Shown here in pieces: positions 8,086-18,061 of a stretch of 64,000 nucleotides of DNA (position 1 is its first letter; the number at the start of each line of letters is the position of its first letter). This stretch comes from Thermoanaerobaculia bacterium (GTDB lineage Bacteria > Acidobacteriota > Thermoanaerobaculia > Multivoradales > J023). The stretch spans positions 1 through 64,000 of the forward strand of contig JALCBJ010000006.1 of assembly GCA_028066595.1 (NCBI GenBank), in the 5' to 3' direction. The position numbers were made by a program, and so were the translations under genes. The notes below the pieces were generated by a model, which was given only the letters and a program-made list of their open reading frames with translations, did no database searches and had not been told where the DNA came from.

Positions 8086-9585
8086 ATGCCCAGATTTCGA
8101 CGACGAACCCCTGGGATCGTCACTCTCTTCTTTGTGGCTCTGTTCCCTGTCGCCTTCGCAGGTTGTGGTGGATCGACTCCGACAGATGAGACGCCCGCGG
8201 CGGCCTCGACGGAGACGACCTCCGGAGCGGCGATCTACGCCGCCTACGTGTTGCTCACCGAGGCTCCCGACGGAACGCCGCAGCCGATCGCGCGGGTCAT
8301 CGTCGACGCACCGTCCGCGTGCCCCGCACTCGACGACGGAGCGGGTGGCACGGTGGCTACCACGCCCCGCGACAATCCCCATGGCTTCGAAGTTCTGGTG
8401 TGCGAGGCTCTCGTCCCCTTCGGCCAGTCGTACTCGGTGACCGGATGGGCCAATCCGCTGCCGGCAGCGTCGAAGAGCCCGACGCACCCGGTGATCGTCG
8501 GCGATACCGGCTGCAAGTCCAAAGACTGTGCCGCTGGAACGCCGGCCTCGCCCTTTCAGCTCATCGCCTCTCAGGCAGCGCTGAAGGATCCCGACCTCGT
8601 TCTGCACGCGGGCGACTTCAACTACCGCGGCACCGGAGGCTTCGACTACCAGGGCAATTCGGACTATCCGGAGTACGACGCTGGCGATGTGGACCCAGAC
8701 GATCCACAGTGTCAGCTCGACGACCTCTACGTCAGCCAGAACGCCGGCTACAGCGACCAGCCGGACACCTGGAACAACTGGAACCTCGACTTCTTCGAGC
8801 CCGCGGCCGACCTTCTCGCCCAGGCGCCCTTCGTCGTCACCCGGGGCAACCACGAACTGTGCAGCCGCGCAGGCCCCGGCTGGTTCTACTTCCTCGATCC
8901 CAGCTCGAACCTGAACGGCACCCAGCTGAGCTGTCCCGACCAGGGCGGCGACGCTCCACCACAGGGCGCCGAAGGTCACATCGTCCTCCGTCCGCCGCAG
9001 ACCATCGAGCTCGACACGCTGCGCATCGTGTCCATCGATGCCGCCAACGCGTGCGACGCCTTCGCGCCTGACTTCACCACGGGCCCGTACACCCAGCAGT
9101 TCGTCGACATCTTGTCCGCCATTCCCGACGCGGGGGCCGGCCCCACTACCTGGATTCTCGGCCACCGTCCGACGTGGGCTGCTGACACCAGCACCTCCGC
9201 CATCGCCCAGACGCTGTCCACCGCGTTCAGCCAGGCGCTCGGCCAGCTCGGCCTCGGCGAGCCGCCCGCCGGACTGACATTGATGATCGCCGGGCACATG
9301 CACCAGTTCCAGACCGACACCTTCGACGGAAGCCGTCCACCCCAGTTGGTGGTGGGCAACAGTGGCGTGAAGTCGTCCGGACCCTATCCGTCGAGCAGCT
9401 TCCAACAGACGGTAGACGGCCTCCAAGCCAAGGGCATCGCCTCCATCGAGCACGGCTTCCTCGACATCACGAGTTTCGATCCGCAGACCGGAACCTGGCA
9501 GGCCACGCTCTTCGCGACCGACGGATCGACCGTCATCGCCACCTGCGACTCGTCGGCGCCCGATGGGTCGATCTGCGCCTTCTGA
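8086..9585 (+). CDS. Metallophosphoesterase, predicted lipoprotein
   Basis: The N-terminus is a lipoprotein signal peptide ending in AFAGC with the modified cysteine at C27, so the protein is membrane-anchored outside the cytoplasm. Calcineurin-like metal-binding motifs follow: VIVGDTG and LHAGDFNY, RGNHELC, ILGHRPTW and AGHMHQFQ. These coordinate a di-metal centre for phosphate ester hydrolysis. At 499 residues it is larger than a minimal domain. The substrate is unknown. An A/G-rich RBS (GAGGATAG) precedes the ATG. It is followed by a TPR protein gene on the same strand. Confidence 0.88.
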   Translation: MPRFRRRTPGIVTLFFVALFPVAFAGCGGSTPTDETPAAASTETTSGAAIYAAYVLLTEAPDGTPQPIARVIVDAPSACPALDDGAGGTVATTPRDNPHGFEVLVCEALVPFGQSYSVTGWANPLPAASKSPTHPVIVGDTGCKSKDCAAGTPASPFQLIASQAALKDPDLVLHAGDFNYRGTGGFDYQGNSDYPEYDAGDVDPDDPQCQLDDLYVSQNAGYSDQPDTWNNWNLDFFEPAADLLAQAPFVVTRGNHELCSRAGPGWFYFLDPSSNLNGTQLSCPDQGGDAPPQGAEGHIVLRPPQTIELDTLRIVSIDAANACDAFAPDFTTGPYTQQFVDILSAIPDAGAGPTTWILGHRPTWAADTSTSAIAQTLSTAFSQALGQLGLGEPPAGLTLMIAGHMHQFQTDTFDGSRPPQLVVGNSGVKSSGPYPSSSFQQTVDGLQAKGIASIEHGFLDITSFDPQTGTWQATLFATDGSTVIATCDSSAPDGSICAF

Positions 9586-9630
9586 AACGCTCGACACGCA
9601 ATTCTCAATCACTCATCGGGAGAACACATC

Positions 9631-10197
9631 GTGGCCCAGCCAACACAGTCCAAGCAGCCTAGGACGATTCAGATCAGCCTCCGAACCGCTGCCCTCTCGG
9701 CTCTCGCACTCATCCTCCTCGGCGCCACCGCCGGAGTGCTTGCCGACAAGGTCAAGGTCAGCCCGGGTGACTATCGGGACAAAGAACCCAAAGCCTCCGC
9801 CACCTCCCTGCTCACCTCCGCCCGAGCCACTCTCGAGAAGGACGAGTCCTGGGAACGGATCGCCATCGGCCAGATCCTCTACCTCTCGGGTCAAGAGGCG
9901 GAAGCCGAAGCACTCTGGGACTCGATCCGCAAACCGGAGCCCGGAGATTGGATCCGCATCGGCCGAGTCCTCTACCGGGCCGGCGAGTGGGACCGGGCCA
10001 AGGAATACTTCGACCGCGTGGTCAAAGCCAAGCCCAAGGACGAAGACTGGCTCGCGGAGATCGGCATGTACTACAACCTTCAGGGCGACCGTGACACAGC
10101 CGAGTCACTCTTCGATCGCTCGTTCCGCGAGGACCCCGACAACCTCTACAACATCTTGAAGGCGGCGGGGTCGTATCTGGGAGTCGAAGAGCGGTAG
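9631..10197 (+). CDS. Membrane-anchored or secreted TPR protein
   Basis: The 188-residue protein has a hydrophobic segment at about residues 15-33 (signal or anchor). Helical tetratricopeptide-like pairs follow, with repeats such as SWERIAIGQILYLSGQEAEAEALWDSI and GDWIRIGRVLYRAGEWDRAKEYFDRVV. TPR domains mediate protein-protein contacts. It lies 45 bases after the metallophosphoesterase gene and may be co-transcribed. No specific function can be given. Confidence 0.8.
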   Translation: MAQPTQSKQPRTIQISLRTAALSALALILLGATAGVLADKVKVSPGDYRDKEPKASATSLLTSARATLEKDESWERIAIGQILYLSGQEAEAEALWDSIRKPEPGDWIRIGRVLYRAGEWDRAKEYFDRVVKAKPKDEDWLAEIGMYYNLQGDRDTAESLFDRSFREDPDNLYNILKAAGSYLGVEER

Positions 10198-10217
10198 TCA
10201 GGCCGGCGGGACGCCGA

Positions 10218-10658
10218 TCAGGTCCCAGAGGCCCAGACGAACACGAGCCACAGGAAGATCAACAACGTACTCCCGATCAACATCCTCCTGGCATGCTGCT
10301 GCAAGAACTCGACGTGAAGATCTCTATACAGAGCGAGGATCCCTCCACGCCGAGGCGGATGTAGCGCAAGCGCTGCAATCGAAGTTGTCAGGACGATGAA
10401 AGTGCCCGCAACAATCATCAGCACGCCAGCAGGGAGTCGAGTCATCAGAGCGCCGGCAACCATGCTGTCGAGCACATGCACTCCTCCGGCGATCACGACC
10501 AGGAATCCGAGCGGGAGCCCCAGGAGAACCACCAACAAGGCCAGCAAGAAAGAGACCTTCTTGGGCAATGGGATCTGAAGCTCGAACCAACGGCGTTCAT
10601 GTTCTACATCACGAGCAAGCATCTCGCCCACCAGTCTAGGCCGACACTGGGTTGGCAT
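10218..10658 (-). CDS. Small membrane protein of unknown function
   Basis: The reading frame from the ATG at 10656-10658 gives about 146 residues. A charged N-terminus (RDVEHERRWFELQIPLPKK) is followed by three hydrophobic segments (SFLLALLVVLLGLPLGFLVV, AGVLMIVAGTFIVLTTSIAA, LIGSTLLIFLWLVFVWA). The frame is open further upstream into the nucleoside transporter gene, but that part is shadow sequence. I do not recognise the family. Confidence 0.6.
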   Translation of the reverse strand: MPTQCRPRLVGEMLARDVEHERRWFELQIPLPKKVSFLLALLVVLLGLPLGFLVVIAGGVHVLDSMVAGALMTRLPAGVLMIVAGTFIVLTTSIAALALHPPRRGGILALYRDLHVEFLQQHARRMLIGSTLLIFLWLVFVWASGT

Positions 10659-10705
10659 CAAGAGACTATTGATTGACCGACCCAACACAGGCCGGTCAGG
10701 AAACC

Positions 10706-12334
10706 CTAGAGCAACATCCCCGCGACTGTCGCTGTGGTGAACGACGCCAGGGCGCCCCCGAAGAGGGCCCGGATCGCGGTCTTCGACAGCGTCGGGCGCA
10801 GTGACGGTTCGAGGGCAGAAATGCCGCCGATCTGGATTCCGATGGACGAGAAGTTGGAGAAGCCGCACAGAGCGTAGGTGGCGATGATCTGGGAGCGCTC
10901 GGAGAGATCGCCCGCCTGGACGTGCTCGCCGAGGAAGCCATAGGCCACGAATTCGTTGATAGTGACCTTGGTTCCCAACAGGTTGCCCACGGCCATCGCG
11001 TCGGACCATGGAACGCCCATGACGAACGCCAGCGGCGCGAGGATCGTGCCGAAGAGTGTCTTCATGCTGCCGGGGAACCAGCCGCGATACTCACCGTCGG
11101 TCATTTCGGCGACGCCGAAGGCGTAGTGATCGACCCAGCGATCGCCGAACGCGAGAACCCAGTCGAGAAAGGCGACGAGTGCGATGAAGGCGATGAGCAT
11201 GGCGCCTACGTTGAGTGCCAACTTGAGGCCATCGCTCGTGCCCTCCGCCGCGGCTTCGACCACGTTGCCCGCGGTCTTTACCTCGGGGATATCGACGTCT
11301 CCAGCGGTCAGAGACTCCTCCGTCTCCGGGTAGAGCAGCTTGGCGATCACCAGGGCTGCCGGTGCCGACATGACACTCGCAGCGATGAGATGGGTCGGGT
11401 CGATGCCCATCCCGATATAGGCAGCCAAAACGCCTCCCGCGATGGTGGCGAAGCCGCCGGTCATCACCGCGTTGAGCTCGCTGGGCGTCATGTCTTTCAG
11501 AAACGGCTTGATCAGGAACGGTGCTTCGGTTTGTCCGACGAAGACGTTGGCGGAGCACGACAGAGTCTCCGAGCCCGACGTTCGCAGACTCCAGCGCATG
11601 AACCGAGCCATGGCTTGCACCGCCACCTGCACCACACCGAGGTAGTACATCACCGACATGAACGCAGAAAAGAAAATGATGGTCGGCAGCACGATGAAGG
11701 CGAACTGATAGCCGAAGCCGGGCCAGGCGGCACCTTCTCCCGGGAAGAAGTGTTGCGGTATCGAAAGGTTGCCGAAGAGAAACTCCGCACCCTCGTCGGA
11801 GAGGGAAAGGAACTCCGCCACTTGCCCGGAGACGGCGGCAAAGGCGGTGGCACCATCGATCTCCAGATCGATCAGCTGTCCCAGGCCGAGGATCAAGACG
11901 GCGACAAAGCTCCACCGCGTCAGGTGGGCCAGCCGGGGTACACGTTCCACCAGCCGTCCTCGAACGAAGAACGAAGCCAGCCAGACGAGACCGACAACAG
12001 CCAGAACTACAGCCGTAATGCCGAAGGGCGCGAGGTAGTAGGAGATCGCCACACCTGCCCCACACGCAAGGAAGGCGCCGATACCGATCCCCGCGGGATG
12101 GCGGAGAGCGGCCGCCAGCTCGTCTTCGAAGACGAAGAGCACGATCAGAAAAACCAGCACGAACATGCCGGTGAACGATGCGTCGCCTTCCTTCAGGATG
12201 ATCACAGCGAAGAGCATTTGCAAGCTCATGCCCCAGACCAGCGTCCGCGGATTGACCGCACGATGGTTGTTCGAGAAGGCGAACGCCAGGCCCAGAAGGG
12301 CCAGCAGACCCACCGCGCTGATCACTTGTTCCAT
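10706..12334 (-). CDS. nupC: Concentrative nucleoside transporter (NupC/CNT family)
   Basis: About 542 residues with 10 or more hydrophobic segments and CNT-family signatures: SCSANVFVGQTEAPFLIKPFL, MTGGFATIAGGVLAAYIGMG, and NEFVAYGFLGE with GFSNFSSIGIQIGG. These proteins import nucleosides with sodium or protons through the inner membrane. The start at 12334 (MEQVISAVGLLALLG) is preferred over an in-frame codon 32 residues upstream because the extra residues are not membrane-like. A loop of unusual length lies between the early membrane segments. Divergent from uvrA. Confidence 0.9.
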   Translation of the reverse strand: MEQVISAVGLLALLGLAFAFSNNHRAVNPRTLVWGMSLQMLFAVIILKEGDASFTGMFVLVFLIVLFVFEDELAAALRHPAGIGIGAFLACGAGVAISYYLAPFGITAVVLAVVGLVWLASFFVRGRLVERVPRLAHLTRWSFVAVLILGLGQLIDLEIDGATAFAAVSGQVAEFLSLSDEGAEFLFGNLSIPQHFFPGEGAAWPGFGYQFAFIVLPTIIFFSAFMSVMYYLGVVQVAVQAMARFMRWSLRTSGSETLSCSANVFVGQTEAPFLIKPFLKDMTPSELNAVMTGGFATIAGGVLAAYIGMGIDPTHLIAASVMSAPAALVIAKLLYPETEESLTAGDVDIPEVKTAGNVVEAAAEGTSDGLKLALNVGAMLIAFIALVAFLDWVLAFGDRWVDHYAFGVAEMTDGEYRGWFPGSMKTLFGTILAPLAFVMGVPWSDAMAVGNLLGTKVTINEFVAYGFLGEHVQAGDLSERSQIIATYALCGFSNFSSIGIQIGGISALEPSLRPTLSKTAIRALFGGALASFTTATVAGMLL

Positions 12335-12592
12335 TCGAGTTCCCCGGAGTCGATTGTCGGAAGCCGATCGCGGCTGGACGATCCCCAAGGCCGCGATCGC
12401 TCGAGCACAGCGCCACGTGCTGTGCGCCACAGCGCCGCGGCTCCGAGCTCTTCGGAGATACCGCGATCGGCTGGCTGAACCCGAGGACAGGCCATCGGGA
12501 ATCTACCCGAGGCGCCCCAGGTTGACAACTGAGCCCGCCACCGGACCCCGAGCCTTTACCGCCCCACTACCGCCTGTTAAAGTCCCCTCGCC

Positions 12593-15442
12593 ATGGAAAA
12601 GATCATCCTCCGCGGTGCCCGCGAGCACAATCTTCAGAATCTCACGGTCGAAATTCCCCGAGACCGGTTGGTCGTGGTCACCGGCGTGTCCGGATCGGGC
12701 AAGTCGAGTCTGGCCTTTGACACTCTCTTCGCCGAAGGGCAACGACGCTACGTCGAGTCGCTATCGACCTACGCGCGCCAATTCCTCCAGCAGATGGAGA
12801 AGCCCGACGTCGACTCCATCGACGGCCTGTCGCCCGCTATCTCCATCGAGCAGAAGTCAGTATCGCGCAATCCCCGCTCCACGGTCGGTACCGTGACCGA
12901 GATCCACGACTATCTGCGCCTGCTCTTCTCCTCGGTCGGTGTTCCCCATTGCCCCAACGGCCATGGTCCGATCCGGGCTCAGACCGTGCAGCAGATGGTC
13001 GACCGTGTGATGGAGCTGCCACAGAAGACCAGGCTCATCCTCCTCTCACCCTATGTACGGGGCAAGAAGGGAGAGTACAAAAAGCAGCTCGACCAGATGA
13101 GCCGCGATGGCTTCGCGAGGGTTCGGATCGACGGTGAGACGTACGAGCTGTCCGGCGACCTGCCCGAACTGGACAAGCAGAAGAAGCACGACATCGACGT
13201 CATCGTCGACCGCCTGGTGATCAAGCCCGGCATCGAGAGCCGAGTGGCCGAGTCCCTGGAGACGGCACTCAAGGTGTCCGGCGGCCTCGTGGTGCTCCAG
13301 ATCCTGGGTGGCGAGGATGGTGACACGGAGGAGCTGTTGTCCCAGAGCTACGCGTGCGCCACCTGTGGTTTCAGCTTGCCCGAGATCTCGCCGCGCCTCT
13401 TCTCCTTCAACAGTCCCCATGGTGCCTGCCCCGAATGCTCAGGCCTAGGAACCCTAAAACGCGTGGACGAGGACAAGCTCATCCTAGACGGGGACTTGAG
13501 TATCTCGGAAGGAGCCGTGGCGCCGTGGTCGGGGAAAGGCTCCTACCAGATGCGTATGGTGGAGACTCTCGCGGAGACCTTCGGCTTTTCCCTGGACACG
13601 CCGTGGAAGAAGCTGTCCAAGAAGGTCCGGAAGCTTCTGCTGCACGGCTCCGATCGCGAGATCGAGTTCAGCATGGAGGGCAAGCGCTCCTCCTACAAGT
13701 GGCAGGGCACGTTCGATGGTTTGGTCAACCGGCTCGAGCGCCGCTACCAAGAGACCGATTCGGCGGGCGTGCGCACCAAGATCGAAGAGTACATGTCGAT
13801 CCGCGAGTGCCCGTCCTGCAATGGCCGCCGGCTTCGTCGTGAAGCGTTGGCCGTAAAGGTGTCGGGCTGGTCACTCGCCGACCTGGTGGTCATGCCGGTG
13901 GACCAGCTTCTGAAGGTCGTCGTCGGATTCGTGCTCAGCGACCGCGAGAGAGCCATCGTGGCCAAGGTGCTACAGGAGATCTGCGACCGCCTCGGCTTCC
14001 TGGAGAACGTCGGCGTGGGATATCTGACGTTGGAACGATCCGCTGCCACGCTGTCGGGTGGAGAGAGCCAGCGCATCCGGCTGGCGACGCAGATCGGCTC
14101 CAAGCTCATGGGCGTGCTCTACGTCCTCGACGAGCCGTCCATCGGTCTCCACCAGCGGGACAACGATCGCCTCATCCGGACGCTCCAGGGCATGCGAGAC
14201 CTGGGTAACTCGGTGCTCGTGGTGGAGCACGACGAAGACACCATCCGCGAGGCCGACCACGTGCTCGACTTGGGACCGGGCGCAGGCGTCCACGGCGGTC
14301 AACTGGTGGCGCAGGGGACGCCACAGGAAATCGAGAAAAATCCCGACTCGCTCACCGGCAAGTACCTGTCGGGCGAGCTTGCAATCGAGATCCCGGAACG
14401 GCGGACCCCCGATCCGAAGAAACAGCTGGTCGTCCGTGGTGCACGACACAACAACCTGCGGGGTATCGACGCGGTTTTTCCACTCGGCGTTCTGACGGTA
14501 GTCACCGGTGTGTCGGGATCAGGCAAGTCGAGCCTGGTGAACGACATTCTCCACAAGGCGCTGGCGACCCATTTCCATCGCGCTCAGGACCGTGCGGGAG
14601 CCCATGACCGGGTCGAGGGTCTAGACCTCCTCGACAAGGTCATCGCCATCGACCAAAGCCCCATCGGCCGCACCCCCAGATCGAACCCCGCGACCTACAC
14701 CGGGGTCTTCGGGCCGATCCGGGAGCTGATGGCCAAGACGCCCGAGGCACGCATGCGCGGCTACAAGCCCGGACGCTTCTCGTTCAACGTCGCCGGAGGG
14801 CGTTGCGAGAACTGCAAGGGCGACGGGCAGATCAAGATCGAGATGCACTTTCTGCCCGACATCTACGTCACCTGCGAGGTTTGCGGCGGCAAGCGCTACG
14901 ACCGCGAGACCTTGAACGTCCGCTACCGCGACCTCAACATCGCCGAAATCCTCGACCTCACCGTCGAGCAGGCACTGGAGGTCTTCGGCAAGGTACCGCG
15001 CATCCGTCGGGTCCTCCAGACGATCGACGACGTCGGCCTGGGTTATATCCGTCTCGGGCAGCCCGCCACGACGCTCTCGGGCGGCGAGGCGCAACGGGTC
15101 AAGCTGGCCACCGAGCTCGCCAAACGATCCACAGGCAACACACTCTTCCTGCTCGACGAACCCACCACCGGCCTGCACTTCGAAGACGTTCGAAAGCTTC
15201 TGGAAGTCCTCCACCGCCTCACCAACAAGGGCAACACGGTGATTGTCGTCGAGCACAACCTGGAGGTCGTGAAGACCGCCGACTGGCTTCTCGACCTCGG
15301 CCCCGAAGGCGGCCAGGGAGGCGGCGACATCGTCGCGCAGGGGACACCGGAAGACGTCGCCTCGGTGGACGCCAGCTTCACCGGCCAGTTCCTGCGCCGG
15401 CTTCTGGACAAACAAGCTCTACCGACCGGCCACGTTCGTTGA
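12593..15442 (+). CDS. uvrA: Excinuclease ABC subunit A
   Basis: Full-length UvrA (949 residues), the damage-recognition ATPase of nucleotide excision repair. Two ABC modules are visible: Walker [10 protein letters not shown] at 31-39 and again in the second half, with [16 protein letters not shown] and [18 protein letters not shown] as signature motifs. Zinc-binding cysteine pairs appear in CATCGF...[13 protein letters not shown] and CENCKGDG...CEVCGG. The ATG is directly before [16 protein letters not shown], the usual start. It is monocistronic here. Confidence 0.98.
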   Translation: MEKIILRGAREHNLQNLTVEIPRDRLVVVTGVSGSGKSSLAFDTLFAEGQRRYVESLSTYARQFLQQMEKPDVDSIDGLSPAISIEQKSVSRNPRSTVGTVTEIHDYLRLLFSSVGVPHCPNGHGPIRAQTVQQMVDRVMELPQKTRLILLSPYVRGKKGEYKKQLDQMSRDGFARVRIDGETYELSGDLPELDKQKKHDIDVIVDRLVIKPGIESRVAESLETALKVSGGLVVLQILGGEDGDTEELLSQSYACATCGFSLPEISPRLFSFNSPHGACPECSGLGTLKRVDEDKLILDGDLSISEGAVAPWSGKGSYQMRMVETLAETFGFSLDTPWKKLSKKVRKLLLHGSDREIEFSMEGKRSSYKWQGTFDGLVNRLERRYQETDSAGVRTKIEEYMSIRECPSCNGRRLRREALAVKVSGWSLADLVVMPVDQLLKVVVGFVLSDRERAIVAKVLQEICDRLGFLENVGVGYLTLERSAATLSGGESQRIRLATQIGSKLMGVLYVLDEPSIGLHQRDNDRLIRTLQGMRDLGNSVLVVEHDEDTIREADHVLDLGPGAGVHGGQLVAQGTPQEIEKNPDSLTGKYLSGELAIEIPERRTPDPKKQLVVRGARHNNLRGIDAVFPLGVLTVVTGVSGSGKSSLVNDILHKALATHFHRAQDRAGAHDRVEGLDLLDKVIAIDQSPIGRTPRSNPATYTGVFGPIRELMAKTPEARMRGYKPGRFSFNVAGGRCENCKGDGQIKIEMHFLPDIYVTCEVCGGKRYDRETLNVRYRDLNIAEILDLTVEQALEVFGKVPRIRRVLQTIDDVGLGYIRLGQPATTLSGGEAQRVKLATELAKRSTGNTLFLLDEPTTGLHFEDVRKLLEVLHRLTNKGNTVIVVEHNLEVVKTADWLLDLGPEGGQGGGDIVAQGTPEDVASVDASFTGQFLRRLLDKQALPTGHVR

Positions 15443-15623
15443 AGCTGTTCAGCGCGGTGATCTTTCGTGGCGCGACGGCGATGGCGGGGTCTTCTGCCTC
15501 CGGCTGCCGAAACGTAGCTAGACGAACCACGGTGTCTGTCCTCAGAACCGTCGGTGCCCGGGCGACGAAGACCACACGCAATCCGTGTGTCGTCGGAAGC
15601 ACCGGAGCATCTAATATAGGCCC

Positions 15624-17045
15624 ATGAACTTCGTCTCGTTCTCTTTCGTTGCACTGTTCGCAGTGGCGCTGTTGCTGCGGCTGACGGCCAAACGAAGGAG
15701 CGGATTCTTCCTTCTGGCGCTGTTGGCGCTGAGTTGGACGTTCTATGCCTGGCACGTCCCTTCCTACTTGGTGCTCATTTCCGTCAGCACCCTGGTCGAC
15801 TACTGCGCCGCGCGAGGAATCGAGGCGGTACCTCCCGATCGGAACCGCGCCCGGCGCCTCCTACTTCTGGCGTCGATCGGGGTCAATGTCGGCCTCCTGG
15901 GATTCTTCAAGTACGCCGGCTTTCTGGCCGAGACCACCCGACATCTCGTCGGCGGGAGCGACGACGCGTTCTCGATCCCTGACATCGTCTTGCCGATCGG
16001 CATCTCCTTCTACACCTTCCAGTCGATGAGCTACACGATCGATGTGTACCGCGGCAAGCTGAAGGCCGAAAAGAGTTTCCTGCGCGTCGCGACCTACGTC
16101 GCCTTCTTCCCGCAGCTCGTGGCCGGACCGATCGTCCGCGCGACGGATTTTCTCTACCAGTTCGATCGGCGCCGAAGTATCCGAGCTCGGGTCTGGTCCC
16201 AAGGTGCCTACTTGGTGATCCGCGGCCTGTTTCTCAAGGTCATCTTGGCGGACCACCTGGGATGGGTCGTCGACAAGCACTGGGATCGAGCGGCGGGAGA
16301 GGAGGCAGTGCCCGGACTTTCCTTGGCTCTGCTGGTGTTCTTCGCCGGCCAACTGTTTTGCGACTTCGCGGGCTACTCCAGTATCGCCCGAGGCCTCGCC
16401 TATTTTCTGGGCTTCCGTCTGCCGGTCAATTTCGACGCTCCGTACCTCGCTCGATCGTTCACCGAATTCTGGCGACGTTGGCACATCACGTTGTCTTCGT
16501 GGATGAAGGACTATCTCTACATCCCACTGGGTGGAAACCGACGTGGCAGGCTGAGGGCCTACGGCAATCTGTTCCTCGTCATGTTGATCAGCGGGCTCTG
16601 GCACGGCGCGGCGTGGACCTTCGTCGCCTGGGGTGCGCTGCATGGCCTCGCCGTGGCGCTCGAGCGTATGATCGGAATGAATCGGGCCGAGCGGCCTCTG
16701 TGGCTGGCAGCGCCATGGGCCATCGTCGTGCAGCTGACCTGGATCTTCAGCATGGGCTGGTTCCGGGCCGAAGGCTTCGAGGCCGGCAATCGGATGATCG
16801 TCCGAGCCCTGGCCGACCTCGCCGATCTCGGACGAACGGGGCTCTATCAGGCCTTTCAGCTCACCGATATGTCACTCGGCTGGTTCCTGATCGCGTTCGT
16901 AGCAGTCTTCCATCTCCGAGCCTGGCTCGCGCCTCATGTCGGCAAGTTGACGGCCTGGGAGAAGGTCATGGCAGCTGGCGCCATGCTGGCCGCGGTGCTC
17001 AGCTTCAACATCACTGGTCAGCAATTCATCTACTTCCAGTTTTGA
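15624..17045 (+). CDS. MBOAT family O-acyltransferase (AlgI-type)
   Basis: The 473-residue polytopic protein matches the AlgI/DltB MBOAT family. It has multiple hydrophobic segments, PIGISFYTFQSMSYTIDVYRG, FFPQLVAGPIVRA, FCDFAGYSSIARGLAYFLGF, FWRRWHITLSSWMKDYLYIPLGG, and the catalytic-histidine segment SGLWHGAAWTFVAWGALHG. These proteins pass acetyl groups across the inner membrane for O-acetylation of extracellular polysaccharide or cell-wall polymers. The next gene starts inside its stop codon and encodes an SGNH-like partner, the usual AlgI/AlgJ-like pairing. Confidence 0.92.
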   Translation: MNFVSFSFVALFAVALLLRLTAKRRSGFFLLALLALSWTFYAWHVPSYLVLISVSTLVDYCAARGIEAVPPDRNRARRLLLLASIGVNVGLLGFFKYAGFLAETTRHLVGGSDDAFSIPDIVLPIGISFYTFQSMSYTIDVYRGKLKAEKSFLRVATYVAFFPQLVAGPIVRATDFLYQFDRRRSIRARVWSQGAYLVIRGLFLKVILADHLGWVVDKHWDRAAGEEAVPGLSLALLVFFAGQLFCDFAGYSSIARGLAYFLGFRLPVNFDAPYLARSFTEFWRRWHITLSSWMKDYLYIPLGGNRRGRLRAYGNLFLVMLISGLWHGAAWTFVAWGALHGLAVALERMIGMNRAERPLWLAAPWAIVVQLTWIFSMGWFRAEGFEAGNRMIVRALADLADLGRTGLYQAFQLTDMSLGWFLIAFVAVFHLRAWLAPHVGKLTAWEKVMAAGAMLAAVLSFNITGQQFIYFQF

Positions 17046-18061
17046 GACGTCGCAGCCCCACTTCCTCCGCCCTCCGCATCGCGCTCTTGGCGACTTGCGG
17101 CGTGGCCTCGTTTCTCGTCACCGTGGCCATCATGCCCAAGCTGCCGCTCCAGCAAGGTCAGGTTCCCAAGAAGGGCCTGGTGCCGAAATTGGAACGACCC
17201 GGTGGAGAGTTCTTCTACCTGATCTGGAAAGACGGCGAGCTCAGCCATCGGGTTCTGTACCACGATATCGGGCCGTCGATCGACAATGCCCGCAACGCGG
17301 ACGTCCTGATCTTCGGCAACTCGCGGATGCAGCTCGGGCTGCGCGGCAACGTGCTCGTACCGAAAGCGGAGGCCGAGGGAATCGACCTGTTCGGTCTGGG
17401 TTGCGGCAACTCGGAAAAGATTCAATTTGCCCTCGAGCTGATCCGGCGTCACGATTTACGTCCGAAGATCTTCATCGCCAGCGGCGGTCCCGAGTTCTAC
17501 TCGGAAGGCAAGTCGAAGATCGCCGACTGGACCATGGGGATCTCCCGCTGGGAAGCCTGGCGTGGCTACTTCGAAACGCAAGGCGCCTGGGCACTGCGTT
17601 CCCGACTACATAGGTATCTGCCAAAGCTCGACATGGTCGGCGAAGTACCCATACCGAGGTGGATCATCTACCGGTCGGAGCGCACGGGTTTCTGGCTACC
17701 CCTGAGGGAGATGACGTTTCTGACACCCGTCTCCCCAGGCGAGGAGCTCGCCGACTACCAGCAGGTCTTGCCCTTGGCGGCCGAGCTCCACCGCGAAGTC
17801 TCGCAACGCGGAGGGCTGTTGGTGCTGACCATGGTTCCGTTCCACCGATATCAGTCCGGGCACTTGCCGTACCTGGCTGAAGAGCTCGACGTGCCGTACG
17901 TTTTACCGTCGATCCCCGGGCTGATCACCTCGGATCGTCAGCACCTCACGAAAGAGAGCGCCCAGCTCTACAGCGAAGCCTTCTGGGAGGAATTCATGGC
18001 GGAGCCACGAGTTCGCCAGAGGCTCCAGCTCGCTCCGCCCGGACCATCCGCCGCGCGCTAG
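17042..18061 (+). CDS. SGNH-like protein, partner of the AlgI-type acyltransferase
   Basis: About 339 residues. An N-terminal hydrophobic anchor (ALRIALLATCGVASFLVTVAI) is followed by a domain with GNSR in VLIFGNSRMQLGLRG and a C-terminal block SDRQHLTKESAQLYSEAF, matching SGNH/GDSL blocks I and V. Together with the upstream MBOAT protein it would complete O-acetylation of an exported glycan. A TTG at 17042-17044 overlaps the upstream TGA (TTGA) and is the best coupled start; no in-frame ATG lies near. The catalytic serine is the S of GNS if active. Confidence 0.7.
   Translation: MRRRSPTSSALRIALLATCGVASFLVTVAIMPKLPLQQGQVPKKGLVPKLERPGGEFFYLIWKDGELSHRVLYHDIGPSIDNARNADVLIFGNSRMQLGLRGNVLVPKAEAEGIDLFGLGCGNSEKIQFALELIRRHDLRPKIFIASGGPEFYSEGKSKIADWTMGISRWEAWRGYFETQGAWALRSRLHRYLPKLDMVGEVPIPRWIIYRSERTGFWLPLREMTFLTPVSPGEELADYQQVLPLAAELHREVSQRGGLLVLTMVPFHRYQSGHLPYLAEELDVPYVLPSIPGLITSDRQHLTKESAQLYSEAFWEEFMAEPRVRQRLQLAPPGPSAAR

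Noticed and set aside
8068-9612. Long minus-strand frame antisense to the metallophosphoesterase
   Set aside because: High-GC shadow frame; the plus strand has a lipobox and all metal-binding motifs.
10659-11009. N-terminal extension of the small membrane protein at 10218-10658
   Set aside because: The extension is a shadow frame inside nupC, arginine-rich and non-membrane; the membrane segments begin only after the ATG at 10658.
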